In this document: one piece after another, positions 1-5,881 of the stretch
Numbering within the stretch: position 1 is the stretch's first letter
Layout of the letters: every line of letters starts with the position of its first letter
Source: an uncultured archaeon
Lineage (GTDB): Archaea > Halobacteriota > Methanosarcinia > Methanotrichales > Methanotrichaceae
Direction: 5' to 3'
Assembly (NCBI GenBank): GCA_902385025.1
Contig: CABMDX010000338.1
Coordinates: 1-6,531 of the forward strand
Length of the DNA: 6,531 nucleotides
Notes under the pieces: model-generated
What the model saw: only the letters and a program-made list of their open reading frames with translations
Told to the model about the DNA's origin: nothing
Database searches by the model: none
Position numbers and translations under genes: made by a program

Positions 1-298
1 CCACGTGGCCCGGAGTGTCGATCATGTTGATCAGATACTCTTTGTCGTCCACCTCGTGAACCATGGATACGTTAGCCGCATCTATGGTGATGCCGCGCGC
101 CTGCTCCAGTGGATCGAAGTCCATGAAGAGCTGCTTGCCTGCCAGATCCATGGAGATCATGCCGGCGCCTCCCAGCAAATTATCAGAAAGGGTTGTCTTA
201 CCGTGATCGATATGTGATACGATTCCGATGTTCCTGATCATCTCAGGCTTGTCCATCAGAGTCGTTACACGTTCTGCAATCTTCTTCCTCTTGCCCAT
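1..298 (-). CDS. fusA: Translation elongation factor 2 (aEF-2), N-terminal 99 residues, gene cut by window edge
   Basis: Reading leftward from the ATG at 298-296 gives an open frame of 99 codons that leaves the window. The protein is the GTPase that drives ribosomal translocation in archaea, acting in the cytoplasm. The start of the G domain is clear: the P-loop SHIDHGKT at residues 28-35 (G1), ARGITID around 67-73 (switch I/G2) and DTPGH at 94-98 (G3). The opening [20 protein letters not shown] and the ID(A)ANVSMVHE segment are characteristic of archaeal/eukaryotic EF-2, not bacterial EF-G. The P-loop carries Ser28 where Ala is usual, a mild change. A GAGGCG Shine-Dalgarno-like motif (308-303) precedes the ATG, which supports this start. 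The diphthamide domain lies outside the window. The gene is divergent from the aspartate kinase gene, with its own promoter in the spacer. Confidence 0.97.
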   Translation of the reverse strand, partial: MGKRKKIAERVTTLMDKPEMIRNIGIVSHIDHGKTTLSDNLLGGAGMISMDLAGKQLFMDFDPLEQARGITIDAANVSMVHEVDDKEYLINMIDTPGHV

Positions 299-302
299 AA
301 TA

Positions 303-308
303 CGCCTC
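303..308 (-). promoter_or_regulatory. Shine-Dalgarno site of the EF-2 gene
   Basis: On the minus strand GAGGCG stands 4 bases before the ATG at 298. It matches the anti-SD of archaeal 16S rRNA partly (GAGG) and fixes the EF-2 start. Confidence 0.6.
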
Positions 309-346
309 GCGAAGTTTAAGATAAAGGTTATAATCCAGATTTAGGA

Positions 347-362
347 CCCGAGAATCCTCGGG
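347..362. repeat. Perfect 6-bp inverted repeat at the predicted EF-2 start site
   Basis: CCCGAG (347-352), a 4-base AATC loop, then CTCGGG (357-362). It lies between the putative EF-2 TATA box and its predicted start site, so it could be an operator or a hairpin at the very 5' end of the leader. It could also be chance. Confidence 0.4.
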
Positions 363-369
363 CTCAATC

Positions 370-377
370 TATTTAAG
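370..377 (-). promoter_or_regulatory. Putative TATA box of the EF-2 gene
   Basis: The minus strand reads CTTAAATA, preceded by purine-rich GAAGG that could act as a BRE. Archaeal TATA boxes centre about 26-27 bases upstream of the start site, which predicts transcription beginning near 347 and a leader of about 50 nt ahead of the ATG at 298. A second AT-rich stretch at 319-333 is closer to the gene and less well placed. The prediction comes from sequence pattern alone. Confidence 0.5.
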
Positions 378-381
378 CCTT

Positions 382-398
382 CGGCCCTCTCAGGGCCG
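382..398. repeat. Perfect 7-bp inverted repeat upstream of the EF-2 TATA box
   Basis: CGGCCCT (382-388), a 3-base loop, then AGGGCCG (392-398). It sits just upstream of the putative EF-2 BRE/TATA, a position typical of activator or repressor sites. It is not followed by a U-run in either direction, so a terminator role is less likely. Confidence 0.4.
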
Positions 399-502
399 TT
401 TCCCATCTCCTGCACCGGCAGAATCGGCTATGTCAGTTTTTGGGGTCGAATGTCCTTCAAGCGATGATATGAATTTTTGGGAGCAGAAATTATAATATTA
501 TG

Positions 503-517
503 GATAAAGCTTAAATC
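503..517 (+). promoter_or_regulatory. Putative BRE/TATA promoter of the ask-purM operon
   Basis: Purine-rich GATAAAG is followed by CTTAAATC (510-517), the same CTTAAAT core seen in the EF-2 promoter on the other strand. Initiation would fall near 540, leaving a leader of about 10 nt before the ATG at 550. That fits the absence of a Shine-Dalgarno motif there. A second candidate, TTATAATA at 490-497, would give a leader of about 30 nt. Confidence 0.45.
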
Positions 518-549
518 GCTGCGAAGACTGCAAAGCAACGGTTTTTACG

Positions 550-1941
550 ATGGCGCGCTTGGTAATGAAGTTTGGCGGGGTTTCCGTTGCAGACGGGAAT
601 CGGCTGAGGCATGTGGGCGATCTGGTCGGTCATTTCAACAGCGAAAATGAGATCGTTCTGGTCACCTCCGCTCTGCAGTGCGTTACAGCCGACCTCCTGG
701 CATGTGCCAGGAAGGCTGCTGCAGAGGGAAATGTCTCTGACGTAATTGAATTCATTGAGAAGCTCACGGACAGACATAATAGAGCCATAGACGATGCGAT
801 AAAAGATCCAAAAATCGCCAAGGAGGCTAAAGAAACAGTGTCTGGCAAGCTCTCCGAGCTCGAAAAGGCCTATATTGGCATTTGCTACCTGGGAGAGCTG
901 ACACCACGCTCCCTGGATTATATATCCAGCTATGGCGAGCAGCTTGCTGCCCCCATTCTGGCAGGAGTGTTAAGAGATATGGGCATACAATCCCAGCACT
1001 ATACTGGCTCTGAAGCGGGGATCATCACTGACAGCAACTATGGTGATAGCAGGCCGCTGGAGAAGACCTATGATTTGATTCCCCAAAGGTTATTGCCTCT
1101 GAAAGGCGTTCCGGTGGTCACGGGCTTCATAGCCGAGGACGAGAAAGGCACCATCACAACTCTTGGCCGGGGAGGATCGGATCTGTCCGCCTCGCTCATA
1201 GGAGCTGCAATTGGAGCCGATGAGATCTGGTTTTGGAAGGAGACCTCCGGAGTCATGACCACGGACCCAAAGATCGTGGCCGAAGCCAAGAGCATTCCCA
1301 CAATCTCCTATCGTGAGGCCATGGAGCTTTCCTATTTCGGTGCAAAGGTCTTGCATCCCCGCGCCATTGAGCCAGCCATTCGCAAGGGAATTCCCGTGCG
1401 CGTTAAATGCACTTTCGACCCCGATATCCCGGGAACGCAGATCGTGCATGACGATATCCCGAAGGAGGATGTGATCAAAGCGGTGACCCTGCACAAGAAT
1501 GTGGCTTTGCTCAATATCTCCGGGGCAGGCATGATCGGGACACTGGGCGTGGCTGCTCGCGCCTTTACGGCCCTCGCCAGGGCAGGCATAAATATCGTTA
1601 TGATCAGCCAGGGGTCCGAGGCCAATATCTCCATGGTCATTGAGGAGCGGCAGGTCGAAAAAGCAGAGGACGCCCTTCGCTCGGAGTTCCCAAGGGATCT
1701 TGTCAAGGAAATTTCTCATGATCACGATGTCTGTGCTGTGGCCGTAGTGGGTGCGGGAATGGCGGGCACGCCGGGCGTTGCCGCACGAGTATTCAAGGCC
1801 ATGGGAGCCGCCAAGATCAACGTGGTCATGATCAGCCAGGCATCAGGGCAGCACAATATCTCGTTCGTGGTCGCATCCAAGGATGCCGAGAGAGCTGTCA
1901 GGGAGCTGAACCGCGAATTCGGTCTGGGAGGCGAGGCATGA
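550..1941 (+). CDS. lysC: Aspartate kinase, monofunctional, with two C-terminal ACT domains
   Basis: 463 residues, close to the usual length of archaeal aspartate kinases (about 470). It phosphorylates L-aspartate with ATP to 4-phospho-aspartate, the entry step to threonine, methionine and lysine. The amino-acid kinase domain spans about residues 3-300: KFGG at 7-10, SYGE at 127-130, TLGRGGSDLSA at 204-214, an ATP-site loop at 229-239 ending TTDP, and YFGAKVLHPRA at 262-272. Two ACT domains follow, at about 318-385 (GAGMIGTLGVAAR, 325-337) and about 394-460 (GAGMAGTPGVAAR, 401-413), where end-product inhibitors normally bind. From family knowledge, several near-invariant spots are changed: KFGGV for KFGGT, WKETSG for W-x-D-V-x-G, CTF for NTF, and the QGSSE-NIS effector motif altered in both ACT domains. 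The ATG at 550 has no SD; Met6 (565) is an alternative start but is also without one. The last four bases overlap purM, so the two are co-transcribed. No homoserine dehydrogenase domain is fused. Confidence 0.95.
   Translation: MARLVMKFGGVSVADGNRLRHVGDLVGHFNSENEIVLVTSALQCVTADLLACARKAAAEGNVSDVIEFIEKLTDRHNRAIDDAIKDPKIAKEAKETVSGKLSELEKAYIGICYLGELTPRSLDYISSYGEQLAAPILAGVLRDMGIQSQHYTGSEAGIITDSNYGDSRPLEKTYDLIPQRLLPLKGVPVVTGFIAEDEKGTITTLGRGGSDLSASLIGAAIGADEIWFWKETSGVMTTDPKIVAEAKSIPTISYREAMELSYFGAKVLHPRAIEPAIRKGIPVRVKCTFDPDIPGTQIVHDDIPKEDVIKAVTLHKNVALLNISGAGMIGTLGVAARAFTALARAGINIVMISQGSEANISMVIEERQVEKAEDALRSEFPRDLVKEISHDHDVCAVAVVGAGMAGTPGVAARVFKAMGAAKINVVMISQASGQHNISFVVASKDAERAVRELNREFGLGGEA
1926..1931 (+). 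promoter_or_regulatory. Shine-Dalgarno site of purM inside the 3' end of ask
   Basis: GGGAGG stands 6 bases before the ATG at 1938 and supports that start over the in-frame ATG at 1947. The latter has its own weaker GAGG at 1933-1936. Confidence 0.65.
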
Positions 1942-2933
1942 GAAAGATGACATATGCGGAATCAGGCGTGGACATTCACCTGGAGAACCGTTCCATCGAG
2001 GCCATGAAAGCAAAGCTTACCTGCAAGCGTAAGGGTTTCGGGGCGCCATTGACCGAGATCGGCCACTATGCGGGACTTCTGGATATGGGCAGTTTTGCCC
2101 TGGCCATGACCACTGATGGGGTGGGCTCCAAGGTTCTCATTGCCAATGCAATTTCAAAATGGGATACTGTTGGGATCGACTGCATAGCCATGAACGTGAA
2201 TGATCTCTATGCTATTGGAGCCGAGCCCATAGCCTTCGTAGATTATCTGGCTGTGGAAAAGGTAGACCCAGAGCGTGCAGCTCAGATAGCCATCGGCCTT
2301 GCACGCGGAGCTGAGATCTCCAATATGAGCATCGTCGGCGGCGAGACGGCATCGCTTCCGGAGATCATTCGCGGCTTCGATCTGGCAGGAACCGCCATCG
2401 GAATTGTGGACAAGGACAAGGTTGTCACGGGCGAGAAGATTCGGGAAGAAGACGTGCTGGTAGGCGTGCCGAGCAGCGGCCTGCACAGCAACGGCTATAC
2501 CCTGGCAAGAAAGATCATTGCCGAGTCAAAGTACACCTATTTTGACCAGATGCCGGGCGCAAATAACAGTATCGGAGAAGAGCTGCTCACGCCTACCAGA
2601 ATCTATCCAGAGATTATAAAGCTGGCTAGAAAATGCGATGTGCATGGTCTGGCGCATATCACGGGCTCGGGCCTGCTCAAGCTTCATCGGATCACAAGTC
2701 TCGGCTTTGAGATCACCGATCCCCTGGAGCCGCAGCCGATCTTCAGGTTCCTTCAAGAGCAGGGCAATGTCGATGATGCCGAGATGTACCGGACATTTAA
2801 CATGGGCATGGGCTTCGTAGCCGTAGTGGCAGAGGATGAGGCCAAGGAGGCCTGCCGGATCATGGGGCCGGGCTCGAAGGTCATCGGATCGATTGTAAAA
2901 GAGGGTCTGAAAGCAGGCCACTTGAGCCTGTAG
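1938..2933 (+). CDS. purM: Phosphoribosylformylglycinamidine cyclo-ligase (AIR synthetase)
   Basis: 331 residues, normal for PurM (about 330-350). It closes the imidazole ring in de novo purine synthesis, turning FGAM plus ATP into aminoimidazole ribotide, in the cytoplasm. The N-terminal AIRS domain shows SGVDI (9-13), the TTDGVGSK nucleotide/substrate loop (58-65), MNVNDL (85-90) with the aspartate typical of this superfamily, and VGGETASLPE (133-142). The C-terminal AIRS domain carries GLHSNGYTLAR (181-191), TPTRIY (218-223), HGLAHITGSG (236-245) and TFNMGMGF (286-293). AHITGSG in place of the bacterial AHITGGG fits archaeal PurM. The start codon overlaps the ask stop (ATGA) and is served by an internal SD, so translation is probably coupled. 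No other purine gene is in the window. The gene converges on the cooC-like gene with 19 bases between the two stop codons. Confidence 0.97.
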   Translation: MRKMTYAESGVDIHLENRSIEAMKAKLTCKRKGFGAPLTEIGHYAGLLDMGSFALAMTTDGVGSKVLIANAISKWDTVGIDCIAMNVNDLYAIGAEPIAFVDYLAVEKVDPERAAQIAIGLARGAEISNMSIVGGETASLPEIIRGFDLAGTAIGIVDKDKVVTGEKIREEDVLVGVPSSGLHSNGYTLARKIIAESKYTYFDQMPGANNSIGEELLTPTRIYPEIIKLARKCDVHGLAHITGSGLLKLHRITSLGFEITDPLEPQPIFRFLQEQGNVDDAEMYRTFNMGMGFVAVVAEDEAKEACRIMGPGSKVIGSIVKEGLKAGHLSL

Positions 2934-2955
2934 GCCCGGACTATTGCCGGGCCTA
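2931..2955. terminator. Inverted repeat containing both convergent stop codons; likely two-way terminator
   Basis: TAGGCCCGG (2931-2939), a 7-base loop, then the exact reverse complement CCGGGCCTA (2947-2955): a 9-bp GC-rich stem. The first three bases are the purM stop, and the last three, read on the minus strand, are the cooC stop. On the plus strand the stem is followed by TTTCT and, about 20 bases on, another T-rich run. On the minus strand there is no immediate U-run. Archaeal termination relies mainly on U-runs and less on hairpins, so the role as terminator is inferred from position and symmetry. Confidence 0.6.
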
Positions 2956-3729
2956 TTTCTGGGCCTGTTTACCTTTTTCCCCGAACGTTTCTTCCAATTT
3001 GCTCTTGATGCTGCGGATGGACTCTATGGCCGGGCAGCCCACATCGATCGGCGGCTTGCCTGCCAGGTCTGCCTCCACCAGGCATTTGTCAAACGGAATG
3101 GTCCCGAGCACTGGAATTCCCATCTGCGCCAGCTTCTCTGCAACCGGCCCAGGGTTATCGGCCTTGTTTATGACTGCAAAGTATCTGGTAATGCCTATTT
3201 CCTTGCCGAGCTGCATGATCCGCTCCACGGTTTCGATGGATCTCATGCCCGGCTCGACCACTGCGATCATGGCATCCACGCCGCGGGCGGTGGCCCTGCC
3301 CAGATGCTCTATGCCAGCTTCCATATCCAGGATCACGAGATCTTTCTCGCGGACAATGACATGTCTTATGAGGGCCTTCACAAAGGCATTGGCTGGACAC
3401 ATGCAGCCCGAGCCGCCGGAATCAATGGTTCCCATAACCACCAACTTCACGTTATCGGGCCCGGTGCAGCCGCACATCTGCACAACATCGTCGACCTTGG
3501 GGTTCATCTTGAACATGCCCATGGGCATGCCAGCCCTCTCCTGCACAAGGTCTTTGTGTTCTGTGACGGGTTTTGGGAGATCTTTTATACCCAGGGCAGA
3601 GCCCAGGTTCATGCTGGGATCGGCATCGATTGCCAGGACATTGTAGCCGTCGCGAGCAAAGAGCCTGGCCAGGGTTCCTGCCAGGGTGGTCTTGCCCACA
3701 CCGCCTTTTCCTGAGATTGCGATTTTCAT
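2953..3729 (-). CDS. cooC: CooC-like ATPase, carbon monoxide dehydrogenase nickel-maturation factor
   Basis: 258 residues, the usual CooC size (about 250-260). It is a MinD/SIMIBI-class P-loop ATPase; family members dimerise on ATP, bind Ni(II) through a Cys-x-Cys pair and load it into the C-cluster of CO dehydrogenase. In aceticlastic methanogens that enzyme is the CODH/acetyl-CoA decarbonylase complex. Visible motifs: deviant Walker A GKGGVGKTT (7-15) with both lysines 8 and 13, AIDADPS (33-39), the nickel-binding GSGCMC (106-111, Cys109 and Cys111), Walker B VILDMEAGIEHLGR (132-145), and INKADN (187-192). An additional Cys86-Gly-Cys88 lies where C. hydrogenoformans CooC1, as I recall it, has KYG. 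GAGG upstream of the ATG at 3729 supports the start. No CODH subunit gene is in the window, so the partner is inferred. The AcsF-type maturation factor of acetyl-CoA synthase is a close relative and cannot be excluded. Confidence 0.9.
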   Translation of the reverse strand: MKIAISGKGGVGKTTLAGTLARLFARDGYNVLAIDADPSMNLGSALGIKDLPKPVTEHKDLVQERAGMPMGMFKMNPKVDDVVQMCGCTGPDNVKLVVMGTIDSGGSGCMCPANAFVKALIRHVIVREKDLVILDMEAGIEHLGRATARGVDAMIAVVEPGMRSIETVERIMQLGKEIGITRYFAVINKADNPGPVAEKLAQMGIPVLGTIPFDKCLVEADLAGKPPIDVGCPAIESIRSIKSKLEETFGEKGKQAQK

Positions 3730-3738
3730 TTATATAAA

Positions 3739-3742
3739 CCTC
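3739..3742 (-). promoter_or_regulatory. Shine-Dalgarno site of the cooC-like gene
   Basis: The minus strand reads GAGG followed by the 9-base AT-rich spacer TTTATATAA and then the ATG at 3729. Spacing is slightly long but acceptable. The TATATAA itself is too close to the start codon to be the TATA box unless transcription begins inside the gene. Confidence 0.5.
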
Positions 3743-3776
3743 GTATGTGAGAACATAGCAATATTCGACATGTATG

Positions 3777-3784
3777 TTTATATC
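3777..3784. promoter_or_regulatory. Putative TATA element shared by the divergent cooC and nrdJ genes
   Basis: The plus strand reads TTTATATC and the minus strand GATATAAA, so both directions resemble an archaeal TATA box. Read rightward, initiation near 3807 would give nrdJ a leader of about 7 nt. Read leftward, initiation near 3754 would give cooC a leader of about 25 nt that includes its GAGG. A weaker alternative for nrdJ is GATATAGC at 3795-3802, but it is too close to the ATG. Confidence 0.45.
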
Positions 3785-3813
3785 GATTCTGCATGATATA
3801 GCATTGCGAAAGA

Positions 3814-5844
3814 ATGATGGAGAAAATAAGAAAGCGAGACGGGCGAGTGGTCGAATTTCAATTTGCCAAGATCGCATCGGCTCTTGAAAAGGCATTCCTG
3901 GCTGTGGGTCGCAAAGAGAGCGATGCGCCGGCAAAGCTTGCCGAAATGGTGACGCGAGAGGCTGAGAAGCGCTTTTCCGATTCGATTCCTGGTGTCGAGG
4001 ACATCCAGGATATGGTGGAGAAGGCCCTGATCGATGCAAACTATGCAGATGTGGCCAAGGCCTACATCCTCTACCGGCAAAAGCGCAGCGAGATTCGAGA
4101 GGCGAAACGCTATATTGGCGTTGCCGACGACCTTAAGCTCTCCGTAAACGCTGTCCAGGTCTTAAAGAAGCGGTATTTGCGTCGCGACGAGCGCGGAATG
4201 GTGGTGGAGACGCCGGGAGAGATGTTCGAACGCGTGGCAAATCATATCTCCCAGGCAGAGACGAAATACGGAAGGGATGACAGACCCTATCGCGCCAGCT
4301 TCCTCGAGATGATGCGAAATCTGGAGTTCCTTCCCAACTCCCCCACGCTTATGAATGCCGGCCTGCAGCTTGGTCAACTATCTGCATGCTTCGTCCTGCC
4401 GGTGGAGGATTCGCTATCAGGTATCTTCGACTCCCTGAAGAACATGGCCCTCATTCACCAGAGCGGCGGGGGAACGGGCTTCTCCTTTTCACGGCTGCGG
4501 CCAAAGGATGATGTGGTGGCGGCCACTGGTGGCGTGGCCAGCGGCCCTGTCTCCTTCATGCGCATCTTCGATGTGGCAACGGATGTCATCAAGCAGGGTG
4601 GCCGCCGCCGGGGTGCGAACATGGGCGTTCTGAGGGTTGATCATCCCGATATTCTGGAGTTCATCGAGGCCAAAGAGAAGCCAGGCTTTCTGGAGAACTT
4701 CAATGTATCAGTGGCAGCCACTGACGAGTTTATGCGCTTTGCGCGGCAGGGAAAAGAGATCAACCTCGTCAACCCGCGGAGCGGACTTGCCATGGGCCGC
4801 TTGAACGCGCGGGAGACCATGAACCTCATCGCCAACTCTGCCTGGCGGGGCGGCGATCCCGGCATGATCTTCATCGATCGCATCAATGCCGCCCACCCTC
4901 TGCCGGGCCAGATTGAGGCCACCAATCCCTGCGGAGAGCAGCCACTGCTGCCATTTGAATCCTGCAATCTGGGGTCCATCAACCTCTCGCGATTGGTAGA
5001 GAAAGAAGAGCTGAACTGGACAAGGCTTGGAGAGCTTGTCGCACTGGCCGTGCGCTTTCTGGACGATGTCATAGACATGAACCGCTTTCCCCTGAAAGAA
5101 ATTAAGAAGACCACACTTCAATCACGAAAGATAGGTCTGGGAGTGATGGGCTTTGCAGAGATGCTGATCGAGATGAATGTATCATATTCCTCTCCCGAGG
5201 CCATCAGGCTGGCAGAGGAGATCATGAGCTATATCTCCGCGCAGGGGAGGGGGGAATCGGCCCGCCTGGGCGAAGAGCGGGGCTCATTTCCGCTCTTTGA
5301 AGAGTCCGGGCTGCATGGGTGGGAGGCCATGAGGAACTCGACTATCACGACCATTGCTCCCACGGGCACCATCAGCATCATCGCCGGGACGAGCAGCGGC
5401 ATTGAGCCGCTATTTGCCGTGGCCTATGTGCGCCATGTCCTGGAGGGAGCAAGGCTTCTGGAGGTCTCGCCGCTCTTTGAGCGCATGGCAGCAGAGCACG
5501 GCATCTATACGCCGGATTTGAAGGCCGAACTCGCGAGGAGGGGCTCGGTGCAGGACATGGCGGACGTACCTCAGGATCTCAAAGATCTGTTTGTCACTGC
5601 CCTGGACATACCTCCAGAGCAGCACGTGCGCGTTCAGGCCGCCTTCCAGAAATATACGGACAATGCCGTCTCCAAGACAGTGAACCTGCCAGCTGACGCG
5701 ACCGTGAGCGATGTCTTAAGGGTTTACAATCTGGCATATGAACTAGGCTGCAAGGGCGTGACGGTATTTCGCTACGGCAGCAGAAGCCAGGTGCTCTATC
5801 TGGGAAATGAGGAGACGGTGCCAGGGTGCAGGTATTGCGGGTGA
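3814..5844 (+). CDS. nrdJ: Adenosylcobalamin-dependent (class II) ribonucleotide reductase
   Basis: 676 residues. It reduces ribonucleotides to deoxyribonucleotides using a thiyl radical generated from adenosylcobalamin, independent of oxygen, in the cytoplasm. An ATP-cone allosteric domain occupies about residues 3-95 (KIRKRDGRVVEF at 4-15). The catalytic barrel follows, with LSACFVLPVEDS at 189-200 (Cys192, one of the redox pair), the substrate loop NPCGE at 371-375 (Asn371, Cys373 radical site, Glu375) and its redox partner Cys384 in SCNLGSINL, and APTGTIS at 515-521. The Cys373-to-Cys384 gap of 11 equals that recalled for Thermotoga NrdJ. The protein ends in a CxxC (672-675) followed by one glycine, the tail that relays electrons from thioredoxin. 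No small-subunit or activase gene is adjacent, as expected for class II. The ATG at 3814 is followed by a second ATG at 3817; neither has an SD. No hairpin or U-run terminator is evident after the stop. Confidence 0.96.
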   Translation: MMEKIRKRDGRVVEFQFAKIASALEKAFLAVGRKESDAPAKLAEMVTREAEKRFSDSIPGVEDIQDMVEKALIDANYADVAKAYILYRQKRSEIREAKRYIGVADDLKLSVNAVQVLKKRYLRRDERGMVVETPGEMFERVANHISQAETKYGRDDRPYRASFLEMMRNLEFLPNSPTLMNAGLQLGQLSACFVLPVEDSLSGIFDSLKNMALIHQSGGGTGFSFSRLRPKDDVVAATGGVASGPVSFMRIFDVATDVIKQGGRRRGANMGVLRVDHPDILEFIEAKEKPGFLENFNVSVAATDEFMRFARQGKEINLVNPRSGLAMGRLNARETMNLIANSAWRGGDPGMIFIDRINAAHPLPGQIEATNPCGEQPLLPFESCNLGSINLSRLVEKEELNWTRLGELVALAVRFLDDVIDMNRFPLKEIKKTTLQSRKIGLGVMGFAEMLIEMNVSYSSPEAIRLAEEIMSYISAQGRGESARLGEERGSFPLFEESGLHGWEAMRNSTITTIAPTGTISIIAGTSSGIEPLFAVAYVRHVLEGARLLEVSPLFERMAAEHGIYTPDLKAELARRGSVQDMADVPQDLKDLFVTALDIPPEQHVRVQAAFQKYTDNAVSKTVNLPADATVSDVLRVYNLAYELGCKGVTVFRYGSRSQVLYLGNEETVPGCRYCG

Positions 5845-5850
5845 GTGCCC

Positions 5851-5864
5851 CCAAAAAATTTATC
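5851..5864 (+). promoter_or_regulatory. Putative BRE/TATA promoter of the C45-like gene
   Basis: CCAAAA followed by AATTTATC (5857-5864), 7 bases after the nrdJ stop. Initiation about 27 bases from its centre falls near 5887, practically on the ATG at 5888, which suggests a leaderless mRNA starting there and not at the ATG at 5882. The 37-bp gap from nrdJ would also allow read-through. Confidence 0.4.
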
Positions 5865-5881
5865 GAACATCAGCCAATATA

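Noticed and set aside
5..217. A 70-residue plus-strand frame at the left edge
   Set aside because: It is antisense to the EF-2 G-domain, whose GTPase motifs are unmistakable on the minus strand.
437..482. Repeated TTTTTGGG (437-444 and 474-481) in the EF-2/ask spacer
   Set aside because: Eight bases repeated once with a 37-base period in AT-rich DNA is compatible with chance, and nothing else ties it to a binding site.
299..549. Possible riboswitch or leader-peptide attenuator ahead of aspartate kinase
   Set aside because: The putative ask promoter is near the gene and leaves a leader of about 10-30 nt, too short for a lysine-type riboswitch. No run of Lys, Thr or Met codons in a small frame is seen.
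1090..1725. A 211-residue open frame on the minus strand within aspartate kinase
   Set aside because: It overlaps conserved kinase and ACT codons in another frame, has no known motif and no promoter or SD.
2944..3714. A 256-residue open frame on the plus strand antisense to almost all of the cooC-like gene
   Set aside because: It is a shadow frame from the codon use of cooC: no recognisable domain, biased composition rich in His, Gly and Ala, and the opposite strand encodes clear P-loop ATPase motifs.
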